DNA of 5,623 bases from Thermoplasmata archaeon (GTDB taxonomy: Archaea > Thermoplasmatota > Thermoplasmata > Lutacidiplasmatales > UBA184), in contig JAJZGO010000102.1 of assembly GCA_021798415.1 (NCBI GenBank), positions 1 through 5,623 on the forward strand, in the 5' to 3' direction. This document shows positions 1-5,579 of the stretch, piece by piece. The notes below the pieces were generated by a model. The model ran no database searches and had not been told where the DNA came from. It saw only the letters and a program-made list of their open reading frames with translations. The translations under genes were made by a program, and so were the position numbers. Each line of letters opens with the position of its first letter. Within the stretch, counting starts at the first letter, position 1.

Positions 1-251
1 GCGAGCGCGACCGCGGTCCAATCGCCCCACCCCCGGCGCCGCAACGCTTGGACGAGGACCCGACGCGCATCGCTCACCTTCGCCTCCACGAGCCCCACCT
101 CGTCGCCGCGCCGTGCGACGAGGTCGAAGTAGTCGGTCCCGTCCGGGTCGACCCGCACCCGGTAGCCGGCGTGCGTCAGGTGGGCGCGCACCGTCTCCAC
201 GACCTCCGCCTCGCTCGGCCGGGCGCGGCCGGACCCCGGTCGCGGGCTCAC
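1..251 (-). CDS. Putative PD-(D/E)XK-type nuclease, third gene of the mutSL operon (partial, 3' end missing)
   Basis: Only the first 83 codons lie in the window; the frame is still open at base 1. The GTG start (251-249) overlaps the mutL stop as GTGA and is preceded by GGAG (261-258) at 6 nt spacing, which decides the start. The N-terminus (residues 2-13) is a Pro/Arg/Gly-rich tail. After it comes a predicted helix (about 14-28), then a strand with GYRVRVD, then FDLVARRGDEVGLVEAKV. Here D43 and E56-A57-K58 match the D-Xn-E-x-K metal-site signature of restriction-endonuclease-like folds. A further helix carrying Q69 and an RRRGWGDW segment follow. What is seen is the motif and the overlap; nuclease activity is inference. 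The family cannot be named from this fragment: Hjc-like, restriction-like or a lineage-specific nuclease are all possible. Its position suggests a role with MutL, loosely recalling MutH, which has the same fold but is not claimed as a homologue. Confidence 0.6.
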   Translation of the reverse strand, partial: MSPRPGSGRARPSEAEVVETVRAHLTHAGYRVRVDPDGTDYFDLVARRGDEVGLVEAKVSDARRVLVQALRRRGWGDWTAVAL

Positions 252-2035
252 GTGCCGCTCCGCAGGAACCACCGGTCGAGACGGGAACGGTCGAAGCGGA
301 GGAGGATCGGCCGGCCGTGCGGGCACGTCACGGCGGCCTCTCCGAGCGCCGCCAGCTCGCCGAGGACGCGCGAGAACTCCTCGGGACCGACCGTGTCGCC
401 CGCGCGGATCGCGGCGTGGCAGGCGAGGGTCGCGGCCGTCCGCTCCTTCATCCCGTCGGGGACCGTCGGCCGTCCGCCGTCCGCGAGCTCGTCGAGAAGA
501 TCCCCCACCGTCTCGGCCCGCGCCCGGGCTCCCCGGAACGTCGGCACCGTACGGACGCGGTGGGTCCCCGGCCCGAACTCCTCGACGTCGAAACCGGCGC
601 GCAGGACCTCGTCGGCGTGGGCGCGCAACGCGGCCCGCTGCGTCCCCGAGAGCCGGATCGTCACGGGATCGACGAGCGCCTGGCGGGCGACGGGTTGCCC
701 GCGATAGAGCGCGTCGAACAGGACGCGCTCGCTCGCGGCGTGCTGGTCGATGAGGACGAGCCCCTCGCCCGACTCCGCGACCCAGTAGAGCGACTGGACG
801 CACCCGAGGAGGGTGAGCGACGGGCGTCCCCCGCCCGCCCGGGCCCCGACGGCGGCCGGGGGCACCGACGGTCGGTCGAGCGTCTTTTGGACCGCCTCGC
901 CCGCGGTCGACGACCGCGACGACGGGGCGGAGCGCACCGGTCCGCCCACCGCCCCGACGGAGGGCGCGCCGAGGGTTCCGAGGTGCCCGATACCGGGCCG
1001 GGGGGCGACGTCGGTGAGGGGGTCCGCCGCGATCAACGCCTCCCGCACCCGCACGCGAACCGCCTCGGCGACCTCTCGCTCCCGGGCGAGGCGCACCTCG
1101 CGCTTCGTCGGGTGGACGTTGACGTCAAGGCGGTCGCGGTCGAGCTCGAGGTGCAGGAGCCCGACCGGGTACCGCCCGCGCGGGAGCTCCTGCGCGAACG
1201 CGGCGCGCACGGTGCCCTGGAGCGCCCGGGAGGCGACCGCGCGCCCGTTGACGGCGAGGTAGAGCCCCCGGGGCGTCGAGGCGGCGAACGGAGGGCGGCC
1301 GAGCGCGCCGTGGAGCCGGCCGCCCGGCACCTCGTCGCCGACCGAGAATGACGCCCGGAGGAACTCGGGGCCGAGGACGCGGGCCGCGGCCTCGCGGAGG
1401 TCCGACGTCGCCGGGTACGTGCCGAGCTCCCGGCCCTCCGACTCGAGACGGACCGTCACGGACGGGTGGGCCGCGTAGACGCGCTCGACCTGGTCGACGA
1501 TCTCGACCTGCTCGGCCGCCGGGCTCTTGAGGAACTTGCGCCGCGCGGGCGTGTTGAAGAAGAGGTCCTCGACCTCGACCGTCGTGCCGGGCGCGCGGGC
1601 TTCGACGAATCGGCCCGCGAGGGCGCCGCCGACTATGGAGATCCCTTCGCTCGACTCCTGCTCGCCGGTCCGGGAGTAGAGGCGCAGCCGGGCGACGGTC
1701 GCGATGGCGGCGAGCGCCTCGCCCCGGAACCCGAGCGAGCCCACGTCCTCGACCGGACCCTCGGGCGCGAGCTTGCTCGTCGCGTGGCGTTCGACCGCGA
1801 GCTCGAGCTCGGAAGGTGGAATCCCAACGCCGTCGTCCGCGACTTCGATCCGGTCGAGCCCGCCGTTCACGATCCGCACGGTGATCGCCGTCGCCCCGGC
1901 GTCGATCGCGTTCTCGACGAGCTCCTTCACGACGGACGCGGGGCGCTCGACGACCTCGCCGGCCGCGATCCGTTCGACCGTCGCGGGGTCGAGCCGACGG
2001 ATCGGCCGCCGCTCGATGCGCGCCGCCCCGCTCAC
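248..2035 (-). CDS. mutL: DNA mismatch repair protein MutL (endonuclease-type)
   Basis: A 595-aa MutL, near the usual 600-650 aa. The N-terminal GHKL ATPase domain (about 10-335) has ELVEN (E38, N42), DDGVGI (67-72), ATSK (85-88), GFRGEAL (102-108), FFNTPAR (159-165), VNGRAV (262-267) and VNVHPTKREV (305-314). A short, low-complexity linker (about 340-404) joins the C-terminal dimerisation/endonuclease domain (405-595). That domain has DQHAASE (430-436), AC (538-539), CPHGRP (571-576) and FDR (581-583). These metal-site motifs mark nicking MutLs rather than MutH-dependent ones. Two positions vary: D441 stands where the motif usually ends in Glu, and H540 follows AC where Lys/Arg is common. 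QALVDP (452-457) sits where other MutLs carry a clamp-binding motif. The frame stays open far upstream, but GTG at 2035 is chosen because it overlaps the mutS stop (GTGA), follows GAGGG by a short spacer and gives a normal-length N-terminus. Confidence 0.95.
   Translation of the reverse strand: MSGAARIERRPIRRLDPATVERIAAGEVVERPASVVKELVENAIDAGATAITVRIVNGGLDRIEVADDGVGIPPSELELAVERHATSKLAPEGPVEDVGSLGFRGEALAAIATVARLRLYSRTGEQESSEGISIVGGALAGRFVEARAPGTTVEVEDLFFNTPARRKFLKSPAAEQVEIVDQVERVYAAHPSVTVRLESEGRELGTYPATSDLREAAARVLGPEFLRASFSVGDEVPGGRLHGALGRPPFAASTPRGLYLAVNGRAVASRALQGTVRAAFAQELPRGRYPVGLLHLELDRDRLDVNVHPTKREVRLAREREVAEAVRVRVREALIAADPLTDVAPRPGIGHLGTLGAPSVGAVGGPVRSAPSSRSSTAGEAVQKTLDRPSVPPAAVGARAGGGRPSLTLLGCVQSLYWVAESGEGLVLIDQHAASERVLFDALYRGQPVARQALVDPVTIRLSGTQRAALRAHADEVLRAGFDVEEFGPGTHRVRTVPTFRGARARAETVGDLLDELADGGRPTVPDGMKERTAATLACHAAIRAGDTVGPEEFSRVLGELAALGEAAVTCPHGRPILLRFDRSRLDRWFLRSGT
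258..261 (-). promoter_or_regulatory. SD-like site GGAG for the third operon gene
   Basis: GGAG lies 6 nt upstream of the GTG at 251-249 and inside the last codons of mutL. It supports re-initiation or coupled translation at the GTGA overlap. Short G-rich matches are frequent by chance at this base composition, so the spacing and the overlap carry most of the weight. Confidence 0.4.
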
Positions 2036-4659
2036 GGACGACCCTCGGTCCCGGACGCCCGGCGCGCCCGTTCGGAGAGGGCGCGCAGCACGGCGGTCGC
2101 CTCCTCGGTCGTCATCGTGTCGACCGCGAGCGACGCGAGCTCGGCCGTGAGGGGGTCCGGCGGGCGCGACGCCGAGCCGTCGAGCAGGACCGCCTGAGTG
2201 TAGCGCGGCGAGCGGGTGCGCGGCGCCCGGTGGGCGGCGACGCCCACCCCCTCCGACTCGAGCCGGCGGAGCGTGCGGTCGGCTTCGGCGAGAACATCGG
2301 CGGGCAGTCCCGCAAGGCGCGCGACGTGGATGCCGTAGCTGCGGTCCGTGCTCCCGGGGACCAAGCGGTGGAGGAAGACGATGCCGTCCGGCCGGTCCGC
2401 GACCGCGAGGTGGCCGTTCTCGGCGGCGCCGAGGCCGCGGACGAGGTCGGTGAGCTGGTGGTAGTGGGTCGCGACGATGCACCGGGCCCGGGTCGTGTCG
2501 TGAAGGTGCCGCAGCGTCGCCCAGGCGAGCGCGAGGCCGTCGAACGTGCTCGTCCCGCGGCCGACCTCGTCCAGGAGGACGAGGGAGCGCCGGTCCGCGG
2601 CGCGCAGGATCTCCGCGACCTCGGTCATCTCGACCATGAAGCTCGACTTCCCGTGGCCGATCTCGTCCGTGAACCCCATCCGGGTGAACAGGCGACGGAC
2701 GAGGCCGACGCGAGCGAACCGCGCCGGGACGAACGAACCGGCCTGCGCGAGGACGACCGCGAGGCCGACCTGGCGCATGTACGTCGATTTCCCGGACATG
2801 TTCGGACCCGTCAGCACGAGCAGCCGGCGCTCTTCCCCGTCGAGCTCGGTGTCGTTCGGGACGAACCTCTCGCCGAGCTGGCGGTCGAGCACGGGGTGTC
2901 GACCGTCCCGCACGACGAGCGCCGTTGAGGTGTCGACCGTCGGACGCACGTACCCGCGGTTCCGGGCGAGGTGGGCGAACGTCGCGAGCGCATCGAGCTC
3001 GCCGACCGCCCGCGCGATCCGGTGGACGGCGCCGACGTGCCGCTCGGCCGCGTCGAGCAGGGCGTCCCAGGCCGTGGCCTCGGCGGTCCGCACCCCATCG
3101 CGGGCCTCGAGGATGCGGTGCTCGAGCTCGTCGAGCCGGTCCGACGTGAACCGCTCCGCCTGCGCGACCGTCTGCCGGCGACGGAAGTGCGACGGCACGC
3201 GGGCGAGGTGCGGCTTGGTGACCTCGAAGTAGTAGCCGAAGACCTGGTTGTATCCGATCTTGAGCGTGCGGATCCCCGACGCTTCCTGTTCCGAGCGCTC
3301 GAGGCCGGCGAGCTCGAGGAGCGCCCCCTCCTCGACCGCACGGAACCGGTCGACCTCGGGCGCGTGCCCCGGTCGGAAAAGCGCCCCCGACTCCTCGACG
3401 GGGGCGATGACGTCCGGGAGCGCGGCCGCGAGCGTGGCCTCGAGCGCCTCGGGGGGGGCGAGCTCCGCGGCGAGGCGGGAGAGACGACCGGTATCCCCCG
3501 AGCTCGCGAGGAGCGTGCGGAGCGACCTCGCTCCCGCGAGGCCGGAGCGCAGGACGCCGAGCTCGGGCGGCCGAACGCGACGTCCCGCGATGCGCGTCGC
3601 GATCCGCGCGAGGTCGGCGATCCCCCTCAGCGTCGCGCGGAGCTCGTCGAGCTCCGCGCCCCGCCCGACCAGGGCGGCGACGGCGTCCTGACGCTCGACG
3701 ATCGGCGCGACGTCCCCGAGCGGGTTCGCGAGCCAGAAGGAGAGCGTCCGTCGTCCGGAGGCCGTGACCGTCTCGTCGAAGGTCGAGAGGAGCGTCGCCC
3801 CGTGCGGGTCGTCGGGGTTCATCGGGCGCGTGATCTCGAGGTGACGCAGCGTCTTCGGGTCGAGGACGAGCCTCGCCCCTCCCGCGGCCCGGTCGAGGAG
3901 CGCGAGGTGGGGAACGATCCGAGGCTGCGTCGCGCGGACGTAGGCGAGGAGCCGTCGATCCGCCTCCGACCCGGCGGCCGGGCCGGCGGCCGGACCTCCG
4001 AGCGACGCCGGCACCTCCGCGTCGGCGACCGGACCGGGGGCGGCCTCGAGCCGGGCGAACGGGAACTCGTGCCGGAGCGCGGCGAGCGTCCCCGCCTCCG
4101 CGTCGGGAGGGAGCCGATAGAGCACCTCGCGCGGCTGGAACGGCGCGAGCGCCGAGACGAGGCCCTCGGCCCCCGGGCCGTCCGCGACGCCGTGGAGCCA
4201 CTCGCCGGTCGTGATGTCGACCACGGCGTACGACCCCAGCTCGTCCGACGGCAGGACCACGCTCGCGAGGAAGCTGTGGTCGGGGCCGCCGAGCAGTCGG
4301 TCCTCGACCACGGTCCCGGGCGAGACGACCCGCGTCACCTCGCGGCGCACGAGGCCTTTCGCGAACCGGGCGTCCTCGACCTGGTCGCACAGCGCGACCT
4401 TGTACCCCTTGCGCACGAGCCGGCCGAGGTAGGTCTCGACCGCGTGGTGCGGCACGCCCGCCATCGGGGTCCGTTCGCCGCGGGCGTCGGCGCTGCGCGC
4501 GGTGAGGACGACGTCGAGCTCTCGCGCAAGGAGCCGCGCGTCCTCGCCGAACGTCTCGTAGAAGTCGCCGACCCGGAAGAGCACGAGGTGCCCGGGGTAG
4601 CGGGCCTTCACTCCCTCGTACTGCTCGAGAAGGGGCGTGGACGGGGCGGCCACCGACAT
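2032..4659 (-). CDS. mutS: DNA mismatch repair protein MutS (MutS1 type)
   Basis: An 875-aa full-length MutS, the mismatch sensor and ATPase of DNA mismatch repair. The N-terminal mismatch-binding domain carries GDFYE (31-35), with the Phe33-x-Glu35 mismatch-reading pair. The connector domain runs to about 205, and the core/lever and clamp regions cover about 235-590, including the NQVFGYYFEVTK segment (471-482). The ATPase domain has Walker A GPNMSGKST (618-626), the signature KSSFMVEM (671-678), Walker B LVLLDEVGRGTST (693-705) and the H-loop THYH (731-734). The C-terminal segment LAVDTMTTEEATAVLRAL (844-861) resembles the usual MutS dimerisation tail. ATG 4659 is preferred to an in-frame ATG 96 bases upstream. 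That upstream ATG lies inside tRNA-Ser and precedes the TATA-like box, and the added residues do not look like MutS. A GAGGG lies 5 nt upstream of ATG 4659. Odd features are an 8-C run and a Gly-Pro-Ala-Ala tandem repeat, each listed separately. Confidence 0.97.
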   Translation of the reverse strand: MSVAAPSTPLLEQYEGVKARYPGHLVLFRVGDFYETFGEDARLLARELDVVLTARSADARGERTPMAGVPHHAVETYLGRLVRKGYKVALCDQVEDARFAKGLVRREVTRVVSPGTVVEDRLLGGPDHSFLASVVLPSDELGSYAVVDITTGEWLHGVADGPGAEGLVSALAPFQPREVLYRLPPDAEAGTLAALRHEFPFARLEAAPGPVADAEVPASLGGPAAGPAAGSEADRRLLAYVRATQPRIVPHLALLDRAAGGARLVLDPKTLRHLEITRPMNPDDPHGATLLSTFDETVTASGRRTLSFWLANPLGDVAPIVERQDAVAALVGRGAELDELRATLRGIADLARIATRIAGRRVRPPELGVLRSGLAGARSLRTLLASSGDTGRLSRLAAELAPPEALEATLAAALPDVIAPVEESGALFRPGHAPEVDRFRAVEEGALLELAGLERSEQEASGIRTLKIGYNQVFGYYFEVTKPHLARVPSHFRRRQTVAQAERFTSDRLDELEHRILEARDGVRTAEATAWDALLDAAERHVGAVHRIARAVGELDALATFAHLARNRGYVRPTVDTSTALVVRDGRHPVLDRQLGERFVPNDTELDGEERRLLVLTGPNMSGKSTYMRQVGLAVVLAQAGSFVPARFARVGLVRRLFTRMGFTDEIGHGKSSFMVEMTEVAEILRAADRRSLVLLDEVGRGTSTFDGLALAWATLRHLHDTTRARCIVATHYHQLTDLVRGLGAAENGHLAVADRPDGIVFLHRLVPGSTDRSYGIHVARLAGLPADVLAEADRTLRRLESEGVGVAAHRAPRTRSPRYTQAVLLDGSASRPPDPLTAELASLAVDTMTTEEATAVLRALSERARRASGTEGRP
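2041..2046 (-). promoter_or_regulatory. SD-like site GAGGGT for mutL
   Basis: GAGGGT ends 5 nt before the GTG start of mutL and lies within the last codons of mutS. Together with the 4-nt GTGA stop/start overlap it fixes the mutL start and indicates translational coupling to mutS. Confidence 0.45.
3451..3458 (-). repeat. Eight-base C homopolymer inside mutS
   Basis: Eight consecutive G on the plus strand (C on the coding strand) encode Ala401-Pro402-Pro403. A one-base slip would frameshift MutS well before its ATPase domain (Walker A at residue 618). The run is visible in the sequence; functional slippage is only a possibility, and in GC-rich DNA such a run can occur by chance. Confidence 0.9.
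3971..3994 (-). repeat. Tandem 12-bp repeat (two copies, one mismatch) in mutS
   Basis: Two adjacent 12-base units, 3971-3982 and 3983-3994, differ only at the last base. They encode the Gly-Pro-Ala-Ala doublet around residues 222-229, between the connector and core domains of MutS. Being in frame, the duplication only lengthens a flexible, low-complexity linker and probably arose by replication slippage. Confidence 0.75.
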
Positions 4660-4664
4660 GAGCG

Positions 4665-4669
4665 CCCTC
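4665..4669 (-). promoter_or_regulatory. Possible SD-like site GAGGG for mutS
   Basis: GAGGG ends 5 nt before ATG 4659, the same spacing as at mutL. It supports this ATG, but it fits poorly with the TATA-like box at 4685-4692, which would place the transcript start near 4662 and so leave this site out of the mRNA. Either the transcript starts further upstream or the match is chance and the mRNA is leaderless. Confidence 0.3.
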
Positions 4670-4684
4670 GCGAGCGGGCCACGA

Positions 4685-4692
4685 GATATAAG
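4685..4692 (-). promoter_or_regulatory. TATA-like box A for the mutSL operon
   Basis: CTTATATC is the only AT-rich island between tRNA-Ser and mutS in otherwise very GC-rich DNA. Its centre is about 30 bases upstream of ATG 4659. With the usual archaeal box A to start distance of about 26-27 bases, transcription would begin around 4662, giving a nearly leaderless mutS mRNA. No clear purine-rich BRE is seen just upstream of the box. Confidence 0.6.
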
Positions 4693-4714
4693 AGACGTAG
4701 GGGAGGTGGGGGAA

Positions 4715-4798
4715 CGCTGAGGGGGAGATTTGAACTCCCGTGGCGGAACCGCCACCAGCTTTCAAGGCTGGCGCCTTGCCGGACTAGGCTACCTCAGC
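4715..4798 (-). tRNA. tRNA-Ser(UGA)
   Basis: An intron-free 84-nt class II tRNA. The acceptor strands GCTGAGG and CCTCAGC pair fully, with discriminator G as expected for serine. The anticodon stem CCAGC/GCTGG encloses loop CTTGAAA, so the anticodon is TGA (reads UCA and relatives). The long variable arm is a GGCGG/CCGCC hairpin characteristic of tRNA-Ser. The T-arm is GGGAG-TTCAAAT-CTCCC. No CCA is encoded: the bases after the discriminator are TTCC. A box A-like TTTATT lies about 30 bases upstream of the 5' end, so the gene can be transcribed on its own. Confidence 0.97.
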
Positions 4799-4824
4799 GC
4801 GGTCGCCGCTAGCGGGGGCCGGAC

Positions 4825-4833
4825 GAATAAACC
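4825..4833 (-). promoter_or_regulatory. TATA-like box A for tRNA-Ser
   Basis: GGTTTATTC stands out from GC-rich flanks. The centre of TTTATT is about 30 bases before the tRNA-Ser 5' end, which predicts a primary transcript with a leader of only a few bases. The same T-rich bases directly follow a small hairpin (4832-4845), so they could also help end transcripts from tRNA-Gly. Confidence 0.6.
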
Positions 4834-4845
4834 CTCTCCCGAGGG
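4832..4845 (-). terminator. Weak hairpin plus T-rich tail after tRNA-Gly
   Basis: On the minus strand CCCTC-GGGA-GAGGG forms a 5-bp hairpin followed by TTTATT, 17-30 bases beyond the 3' end of tRNA-Gly. Archaeal termination depends mainly on T-runs, and this one is short and interrupted. The TTTATT is at least as likely to be the tRNA-Ser promoter. Confidence 0.2.
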
Positions 4846-4861
4846 CCCGCGGGCGACGGAA

Positions 4862-4964
4862 TGCAGGTGCCGGGAGCTCCGCGGAGACCCTCGCGCGGGG
4901 CCTCCGATTCGAACCCGGGTGGTCAGCTTGGAGGGCTGACATCCTACCACTAGATTACACCTGC
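4862..4964 (-). tRNA. tRNA-Gly(UCC) with a T-loop intron
   Basis: The gene is 103 nt long; removing a 32-nt insert leaves a standard 71-nt tRNA-Gly. The acceptor strands GCAGGTG and CACCTGC pair fully, with discriminator A and no encoded CCA. The D-arm contains AGTGGTA. The anticodon stem TCAGC/GCTGA encloses CCTCCAA, giving anticodon TCC (reads GGA/GGG). The variable region is CCAC. The T-stem 5' strand CCGGG and loop TTCGAA are followed by the insert, then T60 and the matching CCCGG. Exon 1 is 4908-4964 and exon 2 is 4862-4875. No good TATA box lies 25-32 bases upstream. The nearest AT-rich bases (CATTAAC) are about 42 bases up and overlap the Cgi121 gene's stop, so the tRNA may be read through from that gene. 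Confidence 0.93.
4876..4907 (-). other. 32-nt archaeal-type tRNA intron at position 59/60 (bulge-helix-bulge)
   Basis: The intron interrupts the T-loop of tRNA-Gly(UCC). The precursor folds into a complete BHB motif. The outer helix is the T-stem (4914-4918 with 4870-4874). The 4-bp central helix is TTCG (4910-4913) with CGGA (4878-4881), including one U-G pair. The two 3-nt bulges are AAT (4907-4909) and GCT (4875-4877). The intron-internal hairpin is 9 bp (4898-4906 with 4882-4890) with a 7-nt loop. Cutting after the second base of each bulge, as the archaeal splicing endonuclease does, removes exactly 32 nt and leaves TTCGAAT as the T-loop. Repeated bases make the boundary shiftable by up to two positions with the same product, but only this register satisfies the BHB. 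Confidence 0.88.
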
Positions 4965-5005
4965 ACGGGACGCCCGCGGACCGAGGGGACGACCGAGCGC
5001 TGAGG

Positions 5006-5569
5006 TTAATGCTTTGGGGTCGGCGAGCGGCCCGACGGGGCCGACAGGTCGAGGAGCGCGACGCGTTCGAGGAGGAGCCCCTCCCAGGCGGACGGCGGCA
5101 CCGCCGCCCACTCGGCCGGCTCGATCCCGAGCCGGCCCAGCGTCTCCGGGTCGACGGGCCGCGGGTACGCGGACGGGTCGAGGTCGAGTTCGAACCGGTC
5201 GAGGAGGGCGGTCGGGTCGCGGGGCCTCTCGGCGACGAGAACGACCTCGACGGTCGCCGGCGACACGCCGACTTTCGCGAGCGCGCGGGGCAGCTGGTCG
5301 TCGCCCGCGACGTAGAGCACGAGCTCGGCTCCCCGGTCGCGCAGCCGGCTCTCGCCCCGACCGCGCGCCCGGCCGAGGTGGGCCCACGCGGACAGGAGGT
5401 GGCGTTCTCCGCCCACCGCACGCGCGTCGAAGAGAGCGACCAGCGCCTCGGACTCCTTCGCGAGCTCCCGGAGGGTCCGTACGATCGCCTCGGTCGGCGG
5501 CGAACCGGGCCGCCGCCGTCGGGCGCCGAGCGCGAGGAGGGTGCGGGACTCGGGAGGGGGAAGCGGCAT
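5006..5569 (-). CDS. cgi121: KEOPS complex subunit Cgi121-like protein
   Basis: A 187-aa protein, close to the usual archaeal Cgi121 length of about 150-180 aa. The segment ERHLLSAWAHLGRARGRG (55-72) matches the HLL.A..HA.RA pattern of the family. It is followed by AELVLYVAGDDQLPRALAKV (81-100), matching the E.LLY.AG.RQI..A....G core, then a VEVVLVAE strand (107-114). Residues 1-25 and 173-187 look like flexible extensions. In the family, Cgi121 binds the kinase Bud32 and the tRNA 3' end in KEOPS, which makes t6A at position 37 of ANN-decoding tRNAs. Neither neighbouring tRNA (Gly UCC, Ser UGA) decodes ANN codons. ATG 5569 is the only plausible in-frame start, 10 bases after the upstream gene's stop, so the two are probably co-transcribed. 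No strong SD is seen. Identification is by motif memory only. Confidence 0.75.
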   Translation of the reverse strand: MPLPPPESRTLLALGARRRRPGSPPTEAIVRTLRELAKESEALVALFDARAVGGERHLLSAWAHLGRARGRGESRLRDRGAELVLYVAGDDQLPRALAKVGVSPATVEVVLVAERPRDPTALLDRFELDLDPSAYPRPVDPETLGRLGIEPAEWAAVPPSAWEGLLLERVALLDLSAPSGRSPTPKH

Positions 5570-5579
5570 CGGAGCGATC

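Noticed and set aside
113..1351. A 412-codon plus-strand open frame antisense to mutL.
   Set aside because: Composition-driven shadow of mutL: no domain-like segments, and the opposite strand carries all MutL motifs in order.
4660..4755. A longer MutS beginning at the in-frame ATG at 4755.
   Set aside because: That start lies inside tRNA-Ser, upstream of the TATA-like box, and the 32 extra residues do not resemble a MutS N-terminus.
2036..4765. The mutL reading frame stays open for about 2.7 kb upstream, through all of mutS.
   Set aside because: Translation in this stretch is low-complexity Arg/Pro/Gly/Ala with no recognisable domain. Stop codons are rare by chance at this GC content, and the overlapping frame encodes a complete MutS. 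MutL starts at the GTG at 2035.
2971..4812. A 613-codon open frame on the plus strand, antisense to mutS and the tRNA-Ser.
   Set aside because: Its translation is an Arg/Glu/Gly-rich shadow with no motif, it runs through a tRNA gene, and it follows the codon bias of the minus-strand gene.
4882..4906. The strong 9-bp hairpin near tRNA-Gly as a stand-alone terminator or small RNA.
   Set aside because: It lies inside the tRNA, has no T-run after it, and is fully explained as the inner helix of the BHB intron.
4715..4964. A tRNA-linked integration site for a mobile element bringing in mutSL.
   Set aside because: I see no duplicated tRNA 3' end, integrase or insertion-sequence remnant in the window, so there is no support beyond the location.
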